Source: Lumbricus terrestris
Taxonomy: Eukaryota; Annelida; Clitellata; Crassiclitellata; Lumbricidae
Length of the DNA: 64,000 bases
Reading direction: 5' to 3'
Assembly (NCBI GenBank): GCA_949752735.1
Contig: OX457039.1
Location: 44,019,452 to 44,083,451, forward strand
Part shown: one piece after another, positions 1-11,600 of the stretch
Layout of the letters: each line of letters begins with the position of its first letter
Position numbering within the stretch: position 1 is the stretch's first letter
Notes under the pieces: generated by a model
What the model was told of the DNA's origin: nothing
Databases searched by the model: none
What the model saw: the letters and a program-made list of their open reading frames with translations, nothing else
Position numbers and translations under genes: made by a program

Positions 1-729
1 TTTCTCTTTAAGTGGTGCAATACAAATTTTTGATTTAAAAAAAACTTTTTGTGAGAGTTACCAAAACTCCATTACATTAAATCTGTCACTATGCTAATGA
101 AATTGAAACAAGAGTGTGCAAAAATCCTTCACGAGTAAATACAACAATGACTTGGCAACCATGGTAAATTTCACAGATCTATTTATAGACTTTTATAAGA
201 TAAAAAGTTGCAAACCATACAACAGTGAACATTTACAGTGTATAACATTAGCTGTCTAACATTTACTAGTGCACATGCAACAGTGAACATTTACAGAGTA
301 TTACATAACTGTTTTACATGCATTAGTGCACATGGCAAAATGAAACACAGAATTCATTCAACTCAAATGAGAGAACTAAAAGTGCAAGACTCTGCTATGG
401 AAAGAGTACTGCCTAGGCGTATAATCATTATAGTAATAAATTCAAATTTACGAAGTACATCTTGATTACTGCCTAGGTGTATAATCATAGTAATAAATTC
501 AAATTTACGAAGTACATCTTGATAGCTAAAACAGCACCTATTTCTTGGTCAATTCAGAGCGATTGTCCAAAAACCCATTGGGAGTTACAAAATCCAGTTA
601 GGGAATTCTACACAACAAAACACACAAATAACTAAAGGTTTAACTGAATGAATGAAAATATGCTCTGTTCATAGCCTCATAATGTTGCCTTAAGGAATCA
701 CAGCCAATATTGCGTTACAACCTGTATAC
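1..729. other. Non-coding flank with a local tandem duplication
   Basis: No gene is recognisable here. It lies downstream of the minus-strand Ig gene. Positions 407-466 are repeated almost exactly at 467-523, the second unit lacking three bases, so this is a recent local tandem duplication of about 60 bp. A weaker duplication built around 'gtgaacatttacag' lies at about 225-335. Short ORFs here have no coding character. Confidence 0.5.
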
Positions 730-892
730 CAGAGCTTAAAGTGTGGCTGGAGTCGCTGGACGGTCGTCAGTCATGGACAGCATCCAGGCACTTATTTTAA
801 AATCTCAACGCCGTTCTGCCACTCATTTGGTCAACAGAGCCAGGAGAAGTGATGAGCATCCAGGCACTTCTTTTTCTACACTTGAAGCGCTG
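730..892. mobile_element. Short hAT-type MITE, copy 1
   Basis: A 163-bp non-autonomous element. The ends are imperfect inverted repeats of the CAGxGCTTAAAGTG type (CAGAGCTTAAAGTG on the left, CACTTGAAGCGCTG on the right). The flanks are ctgtatac (722-729) and ctgtaaac (893-900), an 8-bp target duplication with one mismatch, as expected for hAT elements. A second copy lies at 13119-13265 and one end of a third at 54797. It has no coding capacity. The family assignment rests on duplication length and terminus only. Confidence 0.75.
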
Positions 893-942
893 CTGTAAAC
901 AATGCTGCATAATAGGAAAATTAATAAAAAAGTTGGGATTAA

Positions 943-1081
943 CCTTTTCGTTACTGCTGCCCATGGCAACCGCCGTACTGCGTACCAATATATCATTATT
1001 TCTATCCCGGCGCCGCGTCGGGATAAGTACTGCGGCATGTTTTGGTATCCCGGCACTGCGCCAGGATACATGTTGAAAAGG
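943..1081. mobile_element. Candidate piggyBac-type MITE (TTAA flanks)
   Basis: A 139-bp segment flanked by TTAA on both sides (939-942 and 1082-1085). Its termini begin CCTTTTC and end GAAAAGG, a perfect inverted repeat of at least seven bases. The interior is GC-rich and contains two related 'atcccggc' blocks. TTAA duplication plus ends starting with CC is the piggyBac pattern, but the inverted repeats are short, so this is a tentative call. Confidence 0.45.
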
Positions 1082-1384
1082 TTAATGTTCCCCTCAGTCA
1101 AATTGTACTGATGCTTATCATGCAGATAATCAGCAAATTACAATTGCATAGCATAAGCATCAAAGTTCCAGTTAATATCATTCTTGCTGCTACACTCTAA
1201 TGACAACAACAATAATAAAAACATGAGATCAAAGAACTTTAGGAAATATTACCGATATTCATGATATCCATGATGAGCATTTATGATTATCAAATCTGTA
1301 ATTTCAGAGCATCATAATGTATAAAATATCGATTCACACAAATAGATTTAATGTTTTGAACACTAAGCGCAATGTTACATTTTT

Positions 1385-1535
1385 TACTGCAATGTTTTCT
1401 TTTCCCTTTGCCAGTCTACACAATAACAGTCTCTTGTTCTGTTTCCTTGGACACTATCTGTCTGCACTTAGTTCACAATAGCTGAATCAAGTAGCTCAAG
1501 CTATACTTCAGGACAATCGGCATAGTATACTTGTG
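1385..1535. repeat. Diverged copy of the 3400-3540 segment
   Basis: About 130 bp matching 3400-3540 at high identity, in the same orientation, with small indels. In the 3.4-kb copy the minus strand is open (FCVAKCRQIVSEETERETGR...). Here a small deletion and substitutions put a stop into the corresponding minus-strand frame. It looks like a broken duplicate of a once-coding or transposon-derived block. Confidence 0.6.
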
Positions 1536-1539
1536 GCAG

Positions 1540-2694
1540 AAAATAAATGCTGAAGAAAAGGCACTGCAGTCCATGTTATATGCATACTCACAAAAATTCT
1601 TGGATATCATTTGTAACAATCTACTGTTAGACAAAGATGTGTTATTATCAAAAAAGTAAAAATATCTGTCTTAAAAGCAGTATGACCTATACAGGGTGAC
1701 ATGTGTAAATACATAAAAAGATCAATTCTCGAAAAATATAACTGCAAATGTAAGCAAAAGTCTGAACAAAAAATACAGAAAAATAGGACAAAGCATATAC
1801 AGCACAAGAAAACTTACAGAAAATGTTTTTGCTCCCAGGAAGACAAGCAGGTTAACACATTTTGGTTTAAAGAATTTCAACCACAGTGTGGTGGGGTAAT
1901 AGAACATGTAGTCTAATAGCAAAATTTCAGACCGTAAAGAACTGCAGGGTTTTTACCAGATTCTCCTTCCTACACAATACTACTTACTGGCAAAAGCTGC
2001 CGATGGGAATTAGGTATAAAGTCTAAGAATTCACAACAATTCCTAAATAAATTTTATAGACTGGCCAGACCAAAAACCATTAAGATGCCAAACATTCCAT
2101 GGCACTGATGAATGCAGACATCTGAATGCAAGTTTATGACTGAAATAAACTAAAAATTATAAACTAAAAATAGAAGATTGCAGGGCTGCAAATTAAATTA
2201 TTATCAGTATGCATCTATTAAATGCCACCAGCTTCTAACCAACCATGATTATATTTTTGAAATTAAATTAAATCTGAGTTTAAAGTTTAAAACCATAAAT
2301 TTGATTCCAATAAATCAACCATAATAACTGAACATGCTTTTTTACACTGGATTTACACCATATTCATTCATGATTCATCCAGAAGCTACACATACAAATA
2401 CAGAGAAAAATAATCCATTCAGATCAATTTTAAAAGAGCAGAATATTTGCTGCAACAGCAATCAAACCGATTCGCTGCAAAGAGTTAAATCTCTGAATAC
2501 CGATGGATCAAAAAGACTTTACGATGTCAGATCCAACTTCAGATGTCCATAGTTCATTTAGAGTTCAATTCCTGAAGCACCAAGCTGTAGATAATTATAT
2601 GGTATGCATCAGGTTAAAAGCCAGACGACTAGTCCCCAGTCATTCAACGATGCAATCAATGATGCAATCAACAATGCAATCATCGATGCAATCA
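1540..2694 (-). other. Probable 3' untranslated and downstream region of the Ig gene
   Basis: This AT-rich stretch lies directly past the stop codon of the minus-strand Ig receptor gene. Positions 2646-2697 carry four short repeats of 'atgcaatca', next to and slightly overlapping the stop codon. No other gene is recognised. No poly(A) signal could be chosen with confidence, so the transcript end is unknown. Confidence 0.4.
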
Positions 2695-5600
2695 TCACAC
2701 CGAGGTGTCTGTGTCGCTCCGAGGACGCCGTGAAAAGAGGTTGTTCTGATTTGTGGTCATTGGCGGATACTTGTCTGCAGACAGATCAATCTGGAAACTC
2801 CTGTCCTTCGATGGCTGGTTCTGAACTCCTTGGTTGCTATGGTAGCTTGAATTCATTGGAGCGTAGTTTGGAACCCCACGGTTGCCGTTGTAGTTCCTTT
2901 CCGCAGCACTGTCAAAAGATTCATTTAGGCGTGGCATGCTTCCACTCGCTCCAAGGGTTCGAGTCCCAAGGTCTCCATGCCCAGGACTTCCTCGCCGCTT
3001 AGGTGGAGCTGCACCATTTGTCTCATCAGATATCCTTGAGGTGTCATGGACAGGGCTGGTGTTCCTGGCAAGTCCATTGGGATTGGTTGATGGTAGAACC
3101 ATGGACGGAAGGGGTTCAGTTTTTGGCGGAGACAAGCTCCCAGTGCCAAAATTTGGAGAGCTTTTAGTGAAATTCGGTGGTTTCTTTTCTAAAACAAAAG
3201 TCACCATATCTCTAAATTTGTCATCATCACAATAATAACAGTGCCTTCGTGGGCTAAAAGCACAAAGCTGATCACTGCACATATAATTGTATACATTCAC
3301 AAGAGTCAAGCACTGACTTGCACACAAACACCTGCCAGATGACTGTGCTAGTCTAATTGCCGTTGGGTTTGATCTGAACAGTGTTCCTACACCAATGACT
3401 GCAATGTTTTCTTTTCCCTTTGCCAGTCTACACAACAACCTGCCTGTCTCTCGTTCTGTTTCCTCGGACACTATCTGTCTGCACTTAGCTACACAAAAGC
3501 TGAATCAACAGTACTGTAGCTCAAGCAATATTTTAGGACAATGGAGAGTTTTTTATGTCTTTTTTTACGCTTAATTTCTTCCACTTGCTGAATAACTCCA
3601 TGGCCCTGGCATGACCTGCTGAAATTGCATTACTGGCTCTGAGAACATCTAAAGTGATATCCATGCATAAAAAACATGTTGTTTCCTTCTTATCTGCATT
3701 ATCGTTTGGTTGGATCTTAGCATATAAAGCATGATTTCGTGCTGTGAATTTTCTGCGTTTTTTTTCTCTCAGGAATTTCCACTATCCATACCGACATCAT
3801 TAGTAATACGCTGGCTACAGACATTTTGATGTCAATATTTTATTGTATTCCTGCCTGTCTTATAGTGAACTCAACACGCGTAAGAATTCAATAATTACTT
3901 CAAACTCGGAACAAAATAGAAGTCATCAGTAATCACATTACAACAATGAAAAAGATAAAGAAAAATTTGTCGGCAAGACAAATAATTAATTGCATAATGA
4001 ACTGATTGCTGGAAAATGATGTATCTTGAGAGATCCTAGATAGCAAAAATATGCGATTTAATTCTTTAATCACAATCCACATGATCAACCTAATGACATT
4101 TTGATGAAAATTCAGACCAAAATGCTTACTATTGGTGGCTGGCTTCTGATATCCGGAATACTTATGTTTTCTCAGAACAAAAATCAAGACAATTATTCCG
4201 ACAAGAATTGGAACTCCAAGGCCAATTCCAAGTCCAACACCAAGACCAATGGAGCCTGTTCATATAAACAGATTTCAAAATGTTATCATTTTTTTTAAAT
4301 TGCACGAGCAGGATAAGCAGAGTGCAGTGTGCACAGACCAAGCAAATAAAGACAAAGAGATCACAAAGAATGTATTATGAAGACATATATCTAAAGGCGG
4401 ATAGTGAAAAGACAAAGAGATCACAAAGAATGTAGTATGAAGACATATATCTAAAGGCAGATAGTGAAAAGACAAAGAGATCACAAAGAATGTATTATGA
4501 AGACATATATCTAAATGCGGATAGTGAAAATTGCTGATATGCAGAGATGATTTTAAGCAAGCCATAAATAACGGTAACGGCCCGCTATTCCAAGGGTCCA
4601 CTATTCCGAAGGTCCACTATTCCGAATATCCGCTATATTTTGTTCGTTATCCTTGGTGGTTAGGGTTACATTGGGTTAGGGTTAGGGTTGGGGAAGGGTG
4701 GGTTAGGATTAAGTTTAGGGTTATGGTTGGGGAGGGCTAAGGTTAGGGTTATGGTTATGGTTGGGGTGGGTTAGGTTTAGGGTTATGGTTAGGGGTGGGG
4801 TGAGTTAGGGTTAGGGTTATAGCTAGGTTTAGGGTTAGGTTTAGGGCTAGGGTTCGGAATAGTGGACCTTCGGAATAGTGGACCCTCGGAATAGTGGACC
4901 CAAACTTAAATAACACAACATTGGTTGCTAGAAATGCAAATTCAAATCAAAGAAAATGTTTATTTATTCTCTGCCCTGATATATATACAAGACATTGCAA
5001 GTTGATTAACTAGTTCAAGATTGCATCATTACTTGCAACAAATTTAAAAGAAATCTCAAGTAATGAAAAAACGAAGAAGAAAAAACAAACTTAAATATCA
5101 AACAGAAAGCTAGTGGACTTGATATTTTAAATAAATTGTGAGTCGTGATAAAGCAGATTTTTCATATACGTAGCGTACAACTTAAATCAAGAAATCTCAA
5201 TTTTATATTAAAGCCCTAACGAATAACAATAGAATAAAAAATCCTATTATTCAACTGAAACTTGACCTCATTAACTTTACCACAGGCTGAGAAAAAAACT
5301 GAACACAATCTTATTTATTTCTGAAAAAATTAAAAAATGACAAGTTGCACAAGAATCAAAATAAATTCTGTCTTTAAAATTCTATTAAAACTTATCACTT
5401 TCAAATGAGGTCTAACTAACAGCTGATATCTGTAAAACTTGAAGTGGAAGAAAATTTACAAACCAGTTTTACTTGGCGAAGCATTCGGTGGCACACCAAT
5501 TACTGAAATAAGAAATTAATATGATAATTAAAACAGAAAATCAAACAACATCGCTTCATTGATAATAACATACTGGCTCAGATAATTCAGATTATACAAA

Positions 5601-8600
5601 TTGCAGTGCTCAATGACTTTTAAATGGAAAAACAATTGTTACTTCAACCCCAGGTGAAGGTGTATAATGGCAGAACACATATGGTTTAACATACGATTCA
5701 TCATTAGATAAGAATATTACTTATTTGACTAGGTGCTATCCACATTTTGGTGTACAGACATGATATAAACGTACATTATCCATTGTTTGATCAAGACAGT
5801 CAAATACTAAACAAAAAACAAATATCATACTGAATCCAAATTTTATTTATATCATCCAAATAATGAAAGTTTTGCTCATCACACTATTTGCGGGAGGGAT
5901 TGAATAGCTATGGGTCCATAGGTGCAGGTGGTAGAAGACTGCTTAGAATTATAGAAGGATTTAAGCAACAACAATTTTTCACTGACTCATATACTGTACA
6001 AGTAAAAATGCAGTCATCATTGGTGGAATAAATTTGCAAGATCATTCAACACTATAAGCAAATTCAGTCAGGCGTACATTTCATGAGATTCAATTACCTT
6101 ACTTATTTACAGACTTAATTCTGCCACTGACTTGATGTCAAACTCTAACCTCACCTGTAAAGTTTCTGAATTCAAAAGCCTGAGCTACTCCACCAATTTC
6201 GTTTGATGCCGTGCAATTCCACTGATGCAATCCAAGACCCACGAGACGCAAGATCGAAAAGCCAGGTGCAGTCTGGACGATCTCATAAGCAGGATTTCGG
6301 TCGACTGCTTGCCATGTAACTTGAGGGGCAGGAATCCCATCCGCAGAGCAATTCAACAAAGTTCCACTATAGAACTGGGTATCCGCAGTCTCATTGGCTC
6401 CCACACTAATCATAACTCTCGTTGCAGAATCTGAAAATTTAAATATGCAATAAATTGCAAACAATCTAGTTAAACAAAATATTATAAAATACAATACAGC
6501 TGTAATTTGATAATGACCCTATTACAAGAAATGACCTCCTCAGAAGTACACATTGAAGTTCGACAACACTATTTCTCATCAGTAAAGTGTTAATCAAACT
6601 TTCATTATTTATGCCTTAATTGGTAGCCATGTCTATGCATTTGATGGAACATGTCTCTTGTTTGTGCTCCCAAGAGGCTAAACTGCAAAAATTGTGCAAG
6701 CGCTAGAACTTATCATTGCTCAACTGTCCACTAACTGATGAACTCCCTTATAAACACCAGACCATGTTTGAGGATCCAGAGGTTGATCTAAATAAGTACT
6801 TGAAGATGTCTGAATGGTCCGTCAAAGAATAGCAATTAAGGCAACACATTAGAGTCAAATAGAACATACTCAAAGTGATTAGAGAGACTTTAAATGGCTC
6901 ATACAGGAGATACAATGGGTGGTAATTTATAGGAATAATGCCGTAGTACTGGAGTAAAGAGATAATACTCTATTCCTCTATGAGGTAGCTTAAAAAGATG
7001 GTATCTGGTACAATGTAATATATTTCAAAGAGAGGCGGCTCAAGTGAGACAAGGGCTTTCAAAAAAGTAGAACAGTGTATAACCATGAAACCTATTCCAG
7101 AGAAGGTCTTAACAAATATTGTAACTACAATCGAACATTTATATGATCAGTGCCACCCAAATTGTAAAATTATCTCAACACAGGAAACAAAGGCTCATCG
7201 TAATAATAATCATCAGTTTCTGACACTATAGCCATTTAGTGGCGAGGGATAACAAAAAGGTTATGAACTTGTTACACACATTTAAATGGAAGTGACATGT
7301 TAAAGATTTCTTCGTAGAAAGGTCTGAGCGAATTGACACGACAACGAACTTCCTTGTTTATGTCGTCCAGTGCGACAACACGATTCACCGACTGAAAAAT
7401 TAAAACATGCATCTATTTAAGAACATTAAAGAGAAAAAAGATATGTATACAGTAACTTTTATGTTCCATCATGTATGGTAGTTTATATCTTCTTTCCCTT
7501 TCCAACTAAATCAACTGAGTTTTAATATCGCCAGGTTGACAATAAAAAAAGTAATTTTCCAGAATCCTTGTCATATGAAAATAAAACCTTTGTGATCTTT
7601 TTTAAAATAGATTTTTCATATCAACAATGGCCATTTATTATTCAAGTCGTTGTTTTTTTGGTTGCCTTAGTTGATACCAACTAGAGATGCAATTGGGTCG
7701 CTGAGAGTAATAACAGAAAGAAGTTGCGAAATAGGAAAGGATGTATACATATGTTTTGTAGACTATGAAAAGGCGTTCGACAGAGTGGACTGGAAGAGAT
7801 TGATGAAGGCATTGAGAAGAATTGGCATGGACTGGAGAGATAGAAGACTGATAGGCAATCTGCATATGGGACAAAAAGTACAGATAAGGATAGAGGGTGA
7901 ATATTCTGAACAAGGAAAGGTAGGAAGGGGGGTAAGACAGGGATGCCCACTTTCACCACTACTGTTCAACATATATATAGAGGAGATAATCAAGGAGGCA
8001 TTGGAAGAACTGGAGGAAGGGATAAAAGTGGGAGGAAGGTGGATCAGGGCATTAAGATTCGCAGACGATCAAGCAATGATGGCAGAAAGTCAGGAAGGGT
8101 TACAAACAATGATGGACCGGCTGAATACAACATCAAAAGAATACGGAATGAAAATCAACATAAAGAAAACAAAGGTTATGAGAATAAGCAAAGGAGAGCA
8201 GAAGGCAGTTAAAATATTCATAGATGGAGAAGAATTAGAACAAGTCAAGGAATTTGCGTACCTCGGCAGTACGATTACGGAAGATGCTAGATGCCACAGA
8301 GAAATACAACGAAGGATTGTACTAGGAAAAGATGCATTTGAAAAGAGGAAAGAGCTACTGAGAAGAGGAATCAATAAGGAGCTGAAAAAGAAAATGATAA
8401 AAACCTTAGTATGGAGTGTGATGTTATATGGATCAGAGACATGGACTATGCGAATGGAAGACATCAAGAGAATTGAAGCATTTGAAATGTGGTTATGGAG
8501 AGGGATAGAAAGAATCAGCTGGAGGGATCATATCAGCAATGAGGAGGTATTGAGAAGAGTCGAAGAGAAGAGAGCGATGATACACACAATTAGAGAAAGA

Positions 8601-11600
8601 CAAAGAAGATGGATCGGGCACACACTCAGAGGAGACTCGATGCTACGAACAATCATAGAGGGGAAAATGGAGGGGAAAAGAACGAGAGGCAGACCAAGAC
8701 AAAGACTGTTAGACTGGATGATGAAAGATGGTAATTATCAGAAGCTGAAAATGAAAGCACAGAACAGAGATGAATGGAGACGTCAAACATTCGAACCTGC
8801 CTAATGGCAGAGCACGGAAAAGAAGTTGATACCATTTTATTTTTACAAATGCGTTCAAACAGTTACGTGCAGCACACATAACACGCATCTTTGGTTTGCC
8901 TCCTGTACCTAGCACTGAAACTTAAAAACCTTACATCTGGAAACATTGCCTTTTCAAATCCCATCCTGATCCCTCCACTTCTCCTACTCCACATACAGTT
9001 TAAACTCCAAACATCATCCACCATAGCCGTCTGACTGTCTGTTTGACTCCTGGATTTTAAACCTCTACTTATTGACTTTGTTTTGATTGAGTGCCTGTGA
9101 ACAAGCTAGTTGGTTTCCTCAAATTTGCTTCTGAGGGTGCTGTAGAGGCAGTGGCGGATTTAGTCCAGGCCTGGGGGGTCTGGTCGCCCCCCCCGTGCCC
9201 CTGTTGGGTAAGAAATGGCGCCCCATCGGGCCCGGTCCGTACTTATTACTTAAACCTAAAAAGTCCTTCATGGAAACAAAAATTATCATACTTTTACCAG
9301 TTAATTATAATATTATAATTTTTTAACGACTTCACACAATCACACCATGAATTTAACACTCTTTACATAATTACGTATTTTTATTTATTTCTATGGCTGC
9401 CATTACTTATGTTTATTTATTACTAGGCTATGATCCATTGCCGCATTGCATATATGAAAAAATTCAACTTGTCGTTATACAAATTTATGTTAAATAAATG
9501 ATGTTTTGTTCAACCGGATATCGTAAACAACCCTGACCTATCGTCTGCTTGCTGTTCTTGGCAGTTCTTCGTCATGTGGTGATTTTCTGAAGAGGTTTGG
9601 TTGAATATTTTAATTCTTTCAACGATCTAAATTTGACATCTGATTTTTATAATTGAAAGGTAATCGCTACTCGGAGATTAAGAATTTTTGTAGGAATTTA
9701 ATATGGAAATTTGGGATTATGAATGAATAAATCTGAGTAGATCAGACTAATAATTAGTAATTAACAATAGCCTAATTACTAATAATCAATTATTCATACT
9801 TAATTTATTATTAACTAGCTGGGGTACCCGGCGTTGCCCGGGAAGTTTGGGATTCGTTCGTTCCCGGCCAATCCCTCCCTTCCTCAACCCCCAATTTTGT
9901 CCCCCTCCAATCCCCCATCCCCACCCCGACCACCACACGACACCCCACCACACTCCGCCACCACACTCCGACCTCCACCGGTACGCCACCCGTAAAATAG
10001 AGATTTTCGGGGAAAATGTTCTTCCCCCACACCCCCCTACCCCCACACTCCCCACCCCGGCACGACACCCCACGACACCACCCCATACCTCCTACCCCAC
10101 CACACACGACACACCACGAAACCCACCACACTCCAACCTCCACCGGTACGCCACTCGTGAAATTTAGATATTCGGAAAAATTTTCTTCCCCACCCCACCC
10201 CCCAAACCCCTCCACCCCCACACGACACCCCACGACACCCACCACACTCCAACATCCACGGGTACGCCACCCGTGAAATTTAGGTTTTCGGGAAAAAATT
10301 ACCCCACCCTGCCCCCCAACTCACCCCCACTTCCCCATTCCTCACCACCCCACCCTCCACCACCACATTCCACCACACCCAACCACACTCCGACCTCCAC
10401 CGGTACGCGATCCGTGAAATTCGAACTGGCAAAAGCGCTTCCCTTTTCATCCCCGCCCCTCCCCACCCCACCCCAACCCCTTCCCGCACACCACACCCCA
10501 CGACACCCACCACACTCCAACCTCCACCGGTACGCCACCCGTGAAATTTTGATTTTCGGGAAAAAATTATCCCACCCCAATCACCTCCTCCAACCCCAGC
10601 CCTCACCCACCCCCCACCACAGGCCACAACACCCACCACATTCCAACCTCCACGGGTACACCACCCGTGAAATGTTGGTTTTCGGGGAAAAAATTATCCC
10701 CCACGCTCACCCCCCTCCTCCACACCCCCATGACACCCCACCACACTCCAAACTCCACCGGTACGCCACCCGTGAAATTTAGATTTTCGGGGAAATAATT
10801 CTTTCCCCAACCACCCCCCTACACTACCCCACCCCACACGACACCCACCACACTCCAACATCCACCGGTACGCCACCCGTGAAATTTTGATTTTCAAAGA
10901 AAAAATTCTTCCCCTACCCCCCTACCCCACACCCCACCCCACACGACACCCCCACGACACCCACCACACTCCAACCTCCATCGGTACGCCACCCGTGAAA
11001 TTTTGGTTTTCGTGAAAAAATTCTTCCACCCCAAACCCCCCAACCACAACACCCCACCCCAGCTCTCAGCCACCCCACCGCAGGCCACGACACCCGCCAC
11101 ATTCCAACCTCCACGGGTACACCACACGTGAAATGTTGGTTTTCGGGGAAAAAATTATCCCCCATGCTCCCCCTCCCCCCACACGACACCCCACGACACC
11201 CACCATAATCCAACCTCCACCGGTACGCCACCCGTGAAATTTAGATTTTCTGGAAAAATTTCTTTCCCAACCACCCCTACACCACCCCACCCCACACGAC
11301 ACCCACCACACTCCAACCTCAACGGTACGCCACCCGTGAAATTTTGATTTTCGGGGAAAAAATTCTTCCCCACCCCCCTACCCCACACCCCCACCCCCAC
11401 GACACCCACCACACTCCAACCTCCATCGGTACGCCACCCGTGAAATTTTGGTTTTCGTGAAAAAAATTCTTCCACCCCAAACCCCCCCAACCACAACACC
11501 CCCACCCCAGCTCTCAGCCACCCCCACCACAGCCCACGACACCCACCACACTCCGACCTCCACCGGTAAGCCACCCGTGAAATTTTGGTTTTCGTGACAT

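Noticed and set aside
4646..4860. Possible telomere from TTAGGG repeats
   Set aside because: Degenerate, short, and enclosed by the inverted repeats and target duplications of a mobile element.
8090..8467. Minus-strand hydrophobic ORF
   Set aside because: Antisense shadow of the LINE reverse transcriptase frame.
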